Below are positions 1 to 5,944 of a stretch of 39,113 nt of DNA, piece by piece. Source of the stretch: a virus; the IMG/VR virus record IMGVR_UViG_3300037258_000326, positions 1 to 39,113 of that record; one strand, written 5' to 3'. Position 1 is the stretch's first letter; every line of letters starts with the position of its first letter. The notes under the pieces were generated by a model, which saw nothing but the letters and a program-made list of their open reading frames with translations, was not told the DNA's origin and did no database searches. The position numbers and the translations under genes are program-made.

Positions 1-67
1 ACCCACTTGGCGGCCATCTGGCGGGCATCTGGCCGGTTGCTCGAATAGCTCGATAGCTGATTGCGAC

Positions 68-86
68 TGTTGCGCTATGTGCAAAC
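68..86 (+). repeat. Origin-flanking repeat, copy A (TGTTGC-N7-GCAAAC)
   Basis: The site reads TGTTGCGCTATGTGCAAAC. Its first 14 bases recur exactly at 37297-37310, and a near copy with better dyad symmetry lies at 38916-38934. The half-sites TGTTGC and GCAA(A/C) are inverted around a 7-bp spacer. On a circular map all three copies would fall within about 1.9 kb around the replication region. A protein-binding site for partition or control is inferred; no function is proven. Confidence 0.5.
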
Positions 87-141
87 TAACCATTGATGCG
101 CTGGCATAGTTGGGTGTACCGTTGCCTCTGTAGTCATCACG

Positions 142-175
142 TGGGCATCGCCCAGCACCGAAAGGACGTACCGCA
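142..175 (+). promoter_or_regulatory. Start-associated hairpin/RBS cassette, copy 1
   Basis: Arms TGGGC and GCCCA enclose a 3-nt loop (ATC). Then comes the tail GCACCGAAAGGACGTACCGC plus one extra A before the ATG at 176. AAAGGA is the Shine-Dalgarno element. The same cassette precedes the genes at 992, 1535 and 1734; stems and tail are conserved while the loops differ. Confidence 0.8.
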
Positions 176-451
176 ATGGATACTCTCTTCGCCGTTCCCG
201 CCTCATCCCCCGACATCCTTACTGAGAAGTACCGCCCCCAGCGCATCGCGGAGTTTGTCGGCCTTGACAAACCGCGCCGCATTGCCGCCAAGCTGGCATC
301 CAATCCGCCCGCGAAAGGCGGCTTACTCTTTTTGGGTGAGCCGGGCATCGGCAAGACGACTCTTGCGCTGGCTATCGCGGAAGAGATGCCCGCAGAGCTG
401 CACCACATCGCATCGCAAAAAATCATACTCGATGGAGCTTTTAATCAATGA
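176..451 (+). CDS. Truncated clamp-loader/RuvB-like AAA+ ATPase (N-terminal part only)
   Basis: This 91-aa protein begins with a segment typical of replication factor C, RarA and RuvB-type AAA+ proteins (LTEKYRPQRIAEFVG, residues about 15-29). It carries a clear Walker A motif GEPGIGKTT near residues 54-62. Family members are usually around 300 aa or longer, but here the frame stops about 30 residues after Walker A, so Walker B, sensor and lid regions are missing. The stop overlaps the start of an HNH endonuclease gene by 4 nt (ATGA), which suggests that the endonuclease gene inserted into a longer ATPase gene. No C-terminal remainder was found downstream. The start follows hairpin cassette copy 1. 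An active full ATPase is unlikely; a nucleotide-binding fragment could persist. Confidence 0.7.
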   Translation: MDTLFAVPASSPDILTEKYRPQRIAEFVGLDKPRRIAAKLASNPPAKGGLLFLGEPGIGKTTLALAIAEEMPAELHHIASQKIILDGAFNQ

Positions 452-941
452 ACCTAAGTCGCGAAAATGTCATCGCCCGGAAGAAACGCAGGTTTGACGC
501 CGGAATATGTATTTGGTGTCAAGAGCCTCGCCTGCCAGAGCAGGTCGTTTGCAGAGCTCATCTCGTAAAGAGGCGCGCATGGCAGAAAGCACATAAATAC
601 CCTAGAAATCCCGCCGCATATAAGGCTTGGAGACAACAGGACGGAGCGCGCAAAAAGAAAATTGTCATCGAGCACTATGGTGGCAAGTGCGCATGCTGCG
701 CAGAAAAACTCTCGTTTTTCTTACCATCGACCACATGAACGACGACGCCTATCGCGACCCCCGATTGAGAACGGCCGGAGGATTGCGGATCACGGGCGTC
801 AATTGGTACGGGCGCATTATTCGGATGGGATTTCCAGAGGACCTACAGTGCCTCTGCTTCAACTGCAACAACGCTAAAAAGATATTGGGGAGATGCCCTC
901 ATTCATCACTTGCCCTGGTAACTCAAGAGCCATCTGATTAA
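448..941 (+). pseudogene. Frameshifted HNH homing-type endonuclease
   Basis: Two overlapping frames together make one HNH protein. The first (from ATG 448) encodes an N-terminal CxxC zinc knuckle (CIWC) and the segment YGGKCACCAEK. The second continues with LTIDHMNDD, then a GFPEDLQCLCFNCNNAKK zinc/HNH segment and CPHSSL, ending at 941. The join falls at the A-run 704-708: one additional A would restore a single frame. The order CxxC, then DH, then CxxCN..K is that of phage and plasmid HNH nucleases. The sequence does not form a standard -1 slippery heptamer, so a real indel or a sequencing error in the homopolymer is more likely than programmed frameshifting. It overlaps the truncated ATPase gene by 4 nt. 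Confidence 0.75.
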
Positions 942-958
942 TCCGTTAACTCACACTT

Positions 959-991
959 TGGGCCTAGCCCAGAACCGAAAGGACGTACCGC
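959..991 (+). promoter_or_regulatory. Start-associated hairpin/RBS cassette, copy 2
   Basis: TGGGC-CTA-GCCCA is followed by GAACCGAAAGGACGTACCGC and the ATG at 992. It differs from copy 1 by one base in the tail and by its loop. It lies just after the end of the HNH pseudogene. Confidence 0.8.
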
Positions 992-1231
992 ATGCCCATC
1001 GAACTCGCCAGCGGCACCTACAAGGTCATCATCCGCCGCATGGATGGCCGCTTCTATTCGCAGTACCTCATCAACTGCACCACGCCCAACGGCTACGATT
1101 TAGGCACCGGCGACGTCGTCGCGACGGCCTTCCATGCCACGCGCGGCGGCGCGATGCGCTGGGCGCACCGCCAGCTCCCGCCTCGGCCCGTCCAACTCAC
1201 CGAAGAAAATGCGCCGCTGTTTGTGCGCTAA
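992..1231 (+). CDS. Small phage protein of unknown function (79 aa)
   Basis: Not recognised. The protein is compact, has no membrane segment and is basic in the middle (YKVIIRRMDGRFYSQYLI). It looks like a small mixed alpha/beta protein: several beta-prone stretches, then a helix with WAHRQL. The start is fixed by hairpin cassette copy 2, with AAAGGA 8 nt upstream of ATG. It sits in a series of short plus-strand genes typical of an early phage region. A role in host takeover or DNA metabolism would be a guess only. Confidence 0.65.
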   Translation: MPIELASGTYKVIIRRMDGRFYSQYLINCTTPNGYDLGTGDVVATAFHATRGGAMRWAHRQLPPRPVQLTEENAPLFVR

Positions 1232-1289
1232 GCACCCGCGAACCATCAACCGCGCGGGCGGCGCGTCATCCGCCCAGAGGAGTTACAGT

Positions 1290-1481
1290 ATGGCGATTGA
1301 AATCACCTTTCATAACGTCGAGATCACCTTTGAGGCGGCGAATGCTGATGAAGCGTATGCGCGGCTCTGCGAAGCACTCGCCTCCGTTGAGGCCGAATGG
1401 CAAACCGACACCTACTCTCAGCCCCATACGGTAACGCGGCCCACGCGAGAATTGTTTGCGCGTCAGGAGCTGAAGTCGTAG
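1290..1481 (+). CDS. Small acidic phage protein of unknown function (63 aa)
   Basis: The protein starts MAIEITFHNVEITFEAANAD and continues with a helix (EAYARLCEALASVEAEW), giving a beta-beta-alpha outline. The ATG at 1290 is preferred over upstream in-frame starts because GAGGAG lies 8 nt upstream. A different hairpin, GGGCGG (1256-1261) and CCGCCC (1270-1275), precedes this ribosome binding site. It may be a degenerate counterpart of the cassette used by neighbouring genes. No family was recognised. Confidence 0.65.
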   Translation: MAIEITFHNVEITFEAANADEAYARLCEALASVEAEWQTDTYSQPHTVTRPTRELFARQELKS

Positions 1482-1501
1482 AAGCCTAACACTCAACCTC
1501 A

Positions 1502-1534
1502 TGGGCATCGCCCAGCACCGAAAGGAACAATCGC
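1502..1534 (+). promoter_or_regulatory. Start-associated hairpin/RBS cassette, copy 3
   Basis: TGGGC-ATC-GCCCA is followed by GCACCGAAAGGAACAATCGC and the ATG at 1535. The stem and first 12 tail bases match copies 1 and 4 exactly; three bases near the start codon differ from copy 1. Confidence 0.8.
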
Positions 1535-1684
1535 ATGACGGCAACTGACTACGCCAAACTCTACGGGACGCTCGCCTGGCTGATTCCGTCGCTTCTCACC
1601 TCGGCCGCCTTCCTGGGCTACTGCTTCTGGCTGTCGAGGGACCGCCCAGCTCCACGCCGCCGGCACTCGCAGCGCAAACCCTAA
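1535..1684 (+). CDS. 49-aa single-span membrane protein
   Basis: The reading frame encodes a short N-terminus (MTATDYAKLYG), one hydrophobic helix (TLAWLIPSLLTSAAFLGYCF, about residues 12-31) and a strongly basic tail rich in Arg (RRRHSQRK). By the positive-inside rule the tail should face the cytoplasm. The start is set by hairpin cassette copy 3. Size and topology would fit a small phage membrane effector or pinholin-like protein. However, it is not next to the endolysin candidate and lies in the early-type region, so a lysis role is only a possibility. Confidence 0.65.
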   Translation: MTATDYAKLYGTLAWLIPSLLTSAAFLGYCFWLSRDRPAPRRRHSQRKP

Positions 1685-1700
1685 CGCAGCTCTCACCGCA

Positions 1701-1733
1701 TGGGCTTGGCCCAGCACCGAAAGGACATATCGC
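1701..1733 (+). promoter_or_regulatory. Start-associated hairpin/RBS cassette, copy 4
   Basis: TGGGC-TTG-GCCCA is followed by GCACCGAAAGGACATATCGC and the ATG at 1734. The loop differs from the other copies while both arms are unchanged, which supports selection on the stem. Confidence 0.8.
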
Positions 1734-1835
1734 ATGTTGCTCATCCTCATTCTCGGCATCCCTTCCATCATCGGCACCCTCGCCATGATCGCCATTAATA
1801 TGTGCCCGCTGTTCACCGACAAAACGAATCTCTAA
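1734..1835 (+). CDS. 33-aa hydrophobic membrane peptide
   Basis: The peptide is almost entirely one transmembrane helix (LLILILGIPSIIGTLAMIAI) followed by the short tail NMCPLFTDKTNL. It is called because the start follows hairpin cassette copy 4 with correct spacing, and a new gene with its own AAAGGAG begins 22 nt after its stop. It is the second of two consecutive small membrane proteins. Function is unknown; a membrane-acting phage peptide is the only reasonable inference. Confidence 0.6.
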   Translation: MLLILILGIPSIIGTLAMIAINMCPLFTDKTNL

Positions 1836-1857
1836 CTTACAAAAAGAAAGGAGAATC

Positions 1858-2151
1858 ATGGCTAAATTCAAAGTGGAAGTAACTCTCATCGCCCGCAGCA
1901 CCTATGAGGTCGACGTCGAAGCGGACAGCGAAGGTCAGGCCGAAGACGAAGCCGCGAAACTGGGGCGCGAAAAATCCTCGGACGATTTTCAGGTTGCCGA
2001 AGTGGCTGACTACGAATTCGATACCGAACAGCTCACCTGGGACTGCGACGAATGCCGCACCGAAATTACCCAAGACGAATATCAAAAGAACGATGGGATG
2101 TGCGGAGACTGCAAAGTTGAATATGATCGGGAGGGCGCCGATGGCCACTAA
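1858..2151 (+). CDS. Small acidic protein with C-terminal zinc knuckle (97 aa)
   Basis: The N-terminal half reads as beta-strands followed by an acidic helix (TYEVDVEADSEGQAEDEAAK). The C-terminal third has two CxxC pairs (CDEC and CGDC, about residues 64-67 and 82-85), a likely zinc-binding site. The start follows AAAGGAG at a good distance. The N-terminal part resembles the 53-aa protein at 4811-4972 (shared pattern V.VEA..E.QA..A then DF). The stop overlaps the next gene by 11 nt, so these genes are probably translationally coupled. No specific family assigned. Confidence 0.7.
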   Translation: MAKFKVEVTLIARSTYEVDVEADSEGQAEDEAAKLGREKSSDDFQVAEVADYEFDTEQLTWDCDECRTEITQDEYQKNDGMCGDCKVEYDREGADGH

Positions 2152-2362
2152 TCCCAACTCCGAGGCCACAGCCAACGCCGCCGCTGATACGCGGCTCGTC
2201 AACCTCGCACCGTTCATGCTGGGCGGCGTTTATCATCTCGAACCGGACCTTTTGAAGAAGATACTTATCGCGACCTTCTTCGCGGGCCAGGTCGAACAGG
2301 CAAGGCGCACCACGGTCATCGTGGATACGGCGCTGGAAAGGCTGCCCTCCGATGGAAGCTGA
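2141..2362 (+). CDS. 73-aa protein of unknown function
   Basis: The start at 2141 has GGGAGG 6 nt upstream, and the gene overlaps its upstream neighbour by 11 nt. The protein has a flexible N-terminus (about 20 residues) and then a helical region, FAGQVEQARRTTVIVDTALERL, of regulatory or DNA-associated type. No motif identifies it. Overlap of 11 nt with the next gene supports a three-gene coupled unit. Confidence 0.6.
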   Translation: MATNPNSEATANAAADTRLVNLAPFMLGGVYHLEPDLLKKILIATFFAGQVEQARRTTVIVDTALERLPSDGS

Positions 2363-2669
2363 TCTCAGCCCGGACCAGGTGCGGGATCTCGCTCGCTACT
2401 TTTTGGGTGGCCGCTGGGATGCGGTTCCCGTCCATAACGGGATGCGGATGCTTGTCAGCCAGGAATCAGCCGATCGCTATGCTGGTGAGAGCTGGCGCGC
2501 CGTCTTCCGCGCGGCTGGCGTGCATCTTCCGGTGCGCCTGATCTTCGTGGCTCAGGGTACCAGCGTGATGTTTCGTGAAAAGGCGGTCTGCACCGCGGTC
2601 TCGAACAACATGGCCAAGCGGATCACCGCCGCCCTCAACAACCACACTCCGGATCGGCGCGGCATCTGA
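2352..2669 (+). CDS. 105-aa protein of unknown function
   Basis: Last gene of the plus-strand block. The sequence is mixed alpha/beta (DQVRDLARYFLGGRWDAVPV; LPVRLIFVAQGTSVMF) without catalytic motifs that can be recognised. GAAAGG lies about 10 nt upstream of ATG. An intrinsic terminator begins 32 nt after the stop, which marks the end of the operon. Confidence 0.65.
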   Translation: MEADLSPDQVRDLARYFLGGRWDAVPVHNGMRMLVSQESADRYAGESWRAVFRAAGVHLPVRLIFVAQGTSVMFREKAVCTAVSNNMAKRITAALNNHTPDRRGI

Positions 2670-2700
2670 TCGCCAAGTCGCTGCGGAACGGCTGCCAGAC

Positions 2701-2728
2701 GCCCTCAGCTCACCGCTGGGGGCTTTCT
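2701..2728 (+). terminator. Rho-independent terminator of the left plus-strand operon
   Basis: GCCCTCAGC (2701-2709) pairs with GCTGGGGGC (2715-2723), nine pairs with one G-U, around a 5-nt loop. TTTCT follows. It lies between converging gene blocks; the T-run is present only on the plus strand. Confidence 0.75.
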
Positions 2729-2733
2729 GCTGC

Positions 2734-2853
2734 TCAGTGGCTCATCGGGCTCGACGGAAAACCCGGGACGCCCGGATTGCCAACCGCCCAGCCGGCGAAG
2801 GTGAGGACGGCGATAACGAACAGAAACACGAAGATGAATTTAATAACTCTCAT
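2734..2853 (-). CDS. 39-aa membrane or exported peptide
   Basis: The peptide starts with two basic residues and a long hydrophobic helix (MRVIKFIFVFLFVIAVLTFA), then a short Gly/Pro tail. The internal ATG at 2853 is chosen because AAGGAG lies upstream at suitable distance and the ATG overlaps the stop of the upstream gene (ATGA, 2850-2853). It is the last gene of the small-gene minus-strand operon. It may be a single-span membrane peptide or an uncleaved signal anchor. Function unknown. Confidence 0.6.
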   Translation of the reverse strand: MRVIKFIFVFLFVIAVLTFAGWAVGNPGVPGFPSSPMSH

Positions 2854-3101
2854 GGGAACAGCAGCTCCTTCTGCGGGGGTGGTTGGGCGTGCGCGTGGCG
2901 GGGGCAATGATCGAGGTCTTTGCCCACGCGCGTCGCGCAGCGATCGCACATCTTCGCATCGCATGTCTTCCCCGGCCCATCCGGAAAATCGCACAGCTTC
3001 GTGTGCGAGCGCAGCCGGCAAAACTGGCACTTCGCTCCCGGCGCGAGCTTCACGATCGCGCGGCCGCCCCCCGGCATATCCACCACAACGCAGGGGCTCA
3101 T
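2850..3101 (-). CDS. Cys-rich zinc-binding protein (83 aa)
   Basis: The start at 3101 overlaps the upstream stop (ATGA) and has AGAGAGAA upstream. The middle contains a dense Cys/His pattern: CQFC, LCDF, TCDAKMCDRC and DHCPRH (about residues 24-67), enough ligands for two zinc sites. Similar small Cys-rich proteins are common in phage accessory regions but have no assigned role. Nucleic-acid or protein binding is possible; I make no functional claim beyond metal binding. Confidence 0.7.
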   Translation of the reverse strand: MSPCVVVDMPGGGRAIVKLAPGAKCQFCRLRSHTKLCDFPDGPGKTCDAKMCDRCATRVGKDLDHCPRHAHAQPPPQKELLFP

Positions 3102-3301
3102 GGTGATTCTCTCTCTATCAGATGCTCGGGGATTCCTTCGGATCGGCACCACTCGATCAGCTGGGCTCCGCGCATCGGTGGATCCAGTCCGCAGACTTTG
3201 CCATTCATCCCCGCGAGTCCATTCAGGAAGGGAGCGCCACGCCCTCGGGATCGCCCCTCTTCACGCGCTCTCTGTTCGGCAATGGCTTCCTGATCTGTCA
3301 T
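3098..3301 (-). CDS. 67-aa protein of unknown function
   Basis: The protein has an Arg/Glu-rich helical N-terminus (MTDQEAIAEQRAREEGRSRG), a Gly/Pro-rich middle and a final helix (AQLIEWCRSEGIPEHLIE). Its start overlaps the stop of the HNH gene upstream by 4 nt (ATGA), and its stop overlaps the next start the same way. The tight coupling is the main evidence that it is real. Confidence 0.6.
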   Translation of the reverse strand: MTDQEAIAEQRAREEGRSRGRGAPFLNGLAGMNGKVCGLDPPMRGAQLIEWCRSEGIPEHLIERESP

Positions 3302-3636
3302 GCGAACTTCAGCTCCTTTTGTTTGCGCTTCTCCCGCTGCTGACGTCGCTGCCGCGTGGCCAGCCTGTGCTGCACATCGTAGCGGTTATGGCAGCACTGG
3401 CACGCCGCGCGAAGCACCTCGTCGCGGCAATCGCTCTCATCGTGGTTCAGGTGCGCGACGGTAAGCACCACAATCGAGCCGGTCCACGGATGCCGACTGC
3501 CGTGCCTGGCGGTGCAGCGTTCGCCGTCCAACGTCAGCATCTCGCATCGGCCCTGGGCGCGCTCCCACTTGATGCGGTTCGCGATCGCGTCCCAATCCTT
3601 CGGATACTTACTCTTGTTTTCCGGTTTGATCGGCAT
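3298..3636 (-). CDS. HNH endonuclease-like protein (112 aa)
   Basis: The protein carries a beta-beta-alpha-metal HNH core: VVLTVAHLNHDESDC (about residues 56-70), then CQCCHNRYDVQHR (about 79-91). His and Asn of AHLNHD and the later CxxC/H are the expected metal and catalytic positions. An upstream Cys pair (CEML...ERC) may add a structural zinc. The C-terminus is highly basic (RQRRQQREKRKQKELK), consistent with DNA binding. Length suits stand-alone phage HNH proteins. In packaging modules such proteins sit near terminase, but this one lies in an accessory operon, so a homing or DNA-processing role is more likely. It overlaps its neighbours by 29 and 4 nt. Confidence 0.75.
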   Translation of the reverse strand: MPIKPENKSKYPKDWDAIANRIKWERAQGRCEMLTLDGERCTARHGSRHPWTGSIVVLTVAHLNHDESDCRDEVLRAACQCCHNRYDVQHRLATRQRRQQREKRKQKELKFA

Positions 3637-3964
3637 GGCGGCTCGAGCATTCAGGGCATGGAGCGTAGCTGGTTGAAGAGAGGCAAATTTCGCCAGTTCC
3701 GAGACATTTTCCGCATTGCTCTATCGGCAAGTTGATCGGAAAGAGGGTGCGGCCGCCATATTTTCGTCCGATAGCCTCTATGGCGTATAAGGCGGCGTGT
3801 CCCAGCTCGACATCCTCGCCGTCGAAGTTCAGCGCGGCGCTCATTCCGGCGATAAAAGTCATCTTCAGGACAGCTTCAAGGCTTTCGTCTCTCGGCCCTT
3901 TGACCGCCATTCCCCGCATCGTCTCAAACTCGTCGTCGATATATTTTCCCGGATCATTGGGCAT
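3608..3964 (-). CDS. 118-aa protein with C-terminal DnaJ-like zinc ribbon
   Basis: The N-terminal two thirds are helical and acidic. The C-terminus has CGKCLGTGEICLSSTSYAPCPEC (about residues 84-106), two CxxC pairs with CLGTGE, resembling a single half of a DnaJ-type zinc finger. It overlaps the downstream HNH gene by 29 nt and the upstream gene by 11 nt. No enzyme signature is visible; the zinc ribbon suggests a protein- or nucleic-acid-binding accessory factor. Confidence 0.65.
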   Translation of the reverse strand: MPNDPGKYIDDEFETMRGMAVKGPRDESLEAVLKMTFIAGMSAALNFDGEDVELGHAALYAIEAIGRKYGGRTLFPINLPIEQCGKCLGTGEICLSSTSYAPCPECSSRHADQTGKQE

Positions 3965-4157
3965 CGTCGCCTATCCCCGCAAGAATTCCTTTTGCCAAAG
4001 TGATTGCCTGGGCGAAGGTCAAACGGAGGTCTTTGGTGCGATCGCCAGCGAATTCGCCGATGAACACAGCTCCGAGGCTTCCGTCAGGCATCAGTTCCCT
4101 TCGACGAATTAGCAACGTCGTCGTAGGTTGTTCGATTATTTCTTCATCATTCGGCAT
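3954..4157 (-). CDS. 67-aa protein of unknown function
   Basis: An excellent AAGGAGA lies 6 nt upstream of the ATG at 4157. The sequence alternates strands (TTTLLIRRREL; SLGAVFIGEFAG) and ends in a helix (LTFAQAITLAKGILAGIG), a small alpha/beta fold. Overlaps of 11 nt on both sides tie it into the operon. No family recognised. Confidence 0.65.
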   Translation of the reverse strand: MPNDEEIIEQPTTTLLIRRRELMPDGSLGAVFIGEFAGDRTKDLRLTFAQAITLAKGILAGIGDDAQ

Positions 4158-4512
4158 CCTGATTCTCCTTTTTCACATCCATCGACTCTAACCACTCCAG
4201 CCCCAGCGCCGTAGTCTGGAACATCAGGGGCGCGCCCTGTTCGTGGGCGGCCTCCAGCAGGCGTCCACGCCGCCCTGTACGCGCTCCGAGGAACAATCCG
4301 GCAGTCAGGGTCATTTGTAAGGCGTGGACGCGCTCCTGGGGGCAATCCGTGCCCTGGGCCAGCAGCCCTTCCACCTCGACGGCCGTGCGCGCCTCGCGAC
4401 AGAACCCCAGGCAGCGGACCTCCAGCAGCTCCAGCTCGGCCGGAGGCACGTGGACGCGATACGGCCGGCCGCCCAGGACATACCGCGTCACCTCCCAGCG
4501 TTTGAAGCTCAC
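4147..4512 (-). CDS. 121-aa protein of unknown function
   Basis: The N-terminus resembles a small beta-rich domain (WEVTRYVLGGRPYRVHVPPA), followed by helical segments with two Cys (RCLGFCREART) and a C-terminal helix (LMFQTTALGLEWLESMDVKK). The start overlaps the upstream stop by 4 nt. No recognisable catalytic motif. Confidence 0.6.
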   Translation of the reverse strand: MSFKRWEVTRYVLGGRPYRVHVPPAELELLEVRCLGFCREARTAVEVEGLLAQGTDCPQERVHALQMTLTAGLFLGARTGRRGRLLEAAHEQGAPLMFQTTALGLEWLESMDVKKENQDAE

Positions 4513-4811
4513 CGCTTCACCTCCGATTCATTGAGAAAATCGACCCATAAGGGATGTTCCGGGTTTTTGACTATCAGCCCGCGCCACTCCAGATACAGCG
4601 CCTCATCTTCGATATCGGCTTCGGCGGTGGTCAAGTCATGCCAGAAGCCCCCCGGATGTGCGTGGAGTAAGCAGCAGCTCTCGATGGCTCCGCAAGCTCG
4701 CTCATAGGCAAAGGTGCGTTCGATCGTCCGCAGTCGAGCTAGCTCTGCTTCATGCAGTTGCAGAAAGGCCCGATGCTCAGCGATCTCTTCTGGCTTTATC
4801 TCCTCAGCCAT
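4509..4811 (-). CDS. 100-aa helical acidic protein
   Basis: The protein begins with a long amphipathic helix (IAEHRAFLQLHEAELARLRT), contains a CC dipeptide (IESCCLLHAHPGG) and ends acidic. The ATG at 4811 is preferred over a GTG one codon upstream because it overlaps the previous stop as TGATG. Function unknown. Confidence 0.6.
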   Translation of the reverse strand: MAEEIKPEEIAEHRAFLQLHEAELARLRTIERTFAYERACGAIESCCLLHAHPGGFWHDLTTAEADIEDEALYLEWRGLIVKNPEHPLWVDFLNESEVKR

Positions 4812-4972
4812 CACTCCTCCTCGTCTTCCGGCCCGTCGATCACTTCCGCGTCGAACTCATCGAAGTCGCCCGGCGTCATCTGTTCGCCGGCCGCGAGGAT
4901 CGCCTGGTCCTCGTTCTCCGCCTCAACTTCAATGCGGCCTTTCCAAGTAACCCCCATCATCCACTTCGCCAT
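4811..4972 (-). CDS. 53-aa acidic protein, similar to the N-terminus of the gene at 1858
   Basis: The reading frame encodes a short beta-hairpin-like start (MAKWMMGVTWKGRIEVEAEN) and an acidic tail ending in DEEE. GAGGAG lies 8 nt upstream of the ATG. The pattern W/T...(I/Y)EV.VEA..E.QA..A...DF...EV is shared with residues about 8-45 of the protein at 1858-2151, suggesting two related small proteins on opposite strands. Function unknown. Confidence 0.6.
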   Translation of the reverse strand: MAKWMMGVTWKGRIEVEAENEDQAILAAGEQMTPGDFDEFDAEVIDGPEDEEE

Positions 4973-4974
4973 CA

Positions 4975-5187
4975 CTAATACTCCTCGTACGGGTCCAGCG
5001 TGCTGTTCCGGATTTGTTCGGCGGCACTCTCCAGTTGGCGCGTCGCCTCTTGTGCCCTCGTTAGAAAGTTTGGGTTCCTAACCTCTCCGTTGATGAACTG
5101 TCGGAGCAGTTCGGCTTGTCGATCGCACTCTGCCGCCGCGTCCTCCATCAGGTTGTTTACGTGTTCCGATTCGACCACAGCGCGCAT
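4975..5187 (-). CDS. 70-aa helical (coiled-coil) protein
   Basis: Nearly the whole protein is helical with heptad-like spacing (NNLMEDAAAECDRQAELLRQ; ATRQLESAAEQIRN). AGGAGGA lies 3 nt upstream of ATG. It may form a dimer or bind a partner. No family or function recognised. Confidence 0.6.
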   Translation of the reverse strand: MRAVVESEHVNNLMEDAAAECDRQAELLRQFINGEVRNPNFLTRAQEATRQLESAAEQIRNSTLDPYEEY

Positions 5188-5196
5188 CGTTCCTCC

Positions 5197-5451
5197 TCAG
5201 CGCAGCAATCCCAGCCTGCGCAGCTCTTCCTCAAACCGCTCGATGCCTCCGACTGGATCCAGCCGGAAGAGAAACGTCTCCTCGTACCAGGGCGTCACGG
5301 TGCAGCCGCACACATAGGCGATGTCGCTGGCCAGCGTATCCACATCGAACATGGAGCCCAGACCGCGCAGCTCGGCCCGCTCGATCGCGGCCTGCTGCTC
5401 CGGCCCGGTCACGCCCTCGATGATCGCTCGCTTGATCTCGTCCCGCGTCAT
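5197..5451 (-). CDS. 84-aa protein of unknown function
   Basis: An alpha/beta protein with an N-terminal helix (TRDEIKRAIIEGVTGPEQQA), a Cys pair (VCGCTV) and a C-terminal charged helix (IERFEEELRRLGLL). The start overlaps the preceding stop by 4 nt (ATGA). No motif indicates an enzyme. Confidence 0.6.
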   Translation of the reverse strand: MTRDEIKRAIIEGVTGPEQQAAIERAELRGLGSMFDVDTLASDIAYVCGCTVTPWYEETFLFRLDPVGGIERFEEELRRLGLLR

Positions 5452-5663
5452 GGCTTTTCCTCATCGACTGGCACCGCGAGCACCTGATCGATATAGTGCA
5501 TGCCCTTTGATGTAACGCGGCATTCACGGAGCGTCTGCACTCCTGATCGTCCTAACAGCTTCGCGTTGAACAGATCTCCCAGACCGGCTGCCAGGTCGCC
5601 CAGTAGTGGGTCATCGGGATAGATAGCCTTAGTCAACAGCGCTCTCAGAGCGGCGATTCTCAC
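5448..5663 (-). CDS. 71-aa protein, possible small winged-helix
   Basis: The sequence moves from a helix-rich start (AALRALLTKAIY) through LLGDLAAGLGDLFNAKLL to a strand-like end (ECRVTSKGMHYIDQVLAVPV). The order helix-helix-strand-strand with TSKGMHYIDQV resembles the wing of small winged-helix proteins; this is a weak resemblance only. ATGA overlaps on both sides. Confidence 0.55.
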   Translation of the reverse strand: MRIAALRALLTKAIYPDDPLLGDLAAGLGDLFNAKLLGRSGVQTLRECRVTSKGMHYIDQVLAVPVDEEKP

Positions 5664-5944
5664 GCCGTGCCGCCTTTCTTCATCGCGTCGAACGTCGGAT
5701 GGTACGGCCTCTCGGTCACATCCGCGCGCGTCTGGCCTTCTTTGAGCAGCCGCACGATATCCTCGACCGTCAGCTTGTCGGCCCCGATCTTGAAGATCTC
5801 CTCCTGCGGCCAGACGTGATCGGGGCAGAACGCGATCGCGACTGAGTCATCGGGCACTATGGCGAGGCGTCCGGCGCGCAGCCGTTCCAGATTCCCCGGC
5901 TCCAGGATGACTAGCTTGCGATCGCCATGATTGAGGTAGATCAC
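5660..5944 (-). CDS. 94-aa protein of unknown function
   Basis: The protein starts with a strand-rich region (MIYLNHGDRKLVILEPGN), contains CPDHVWPQEEIF and ends with a helix and basic tail. It overlaps both neighbours by 4 nt. No known domain was recognised. Confidence 0.6.
   Translation of the reverse strand: MIYLNHGDRKLVILEPGNLERLRAGRLAIVPDDSVAIAFCPDHVWPQEEIFKIGADKLTVEDIVRLLKEGQTRADVTERPYHPTFDAMKKGGTA

Noticed and set aside
704-709. Programmed -1 frameshift in the HNH gene
   Set aside because: The sequence does not match a slippery heptamer in the zero frame; a single-base indel in the A-run explains it more simply.
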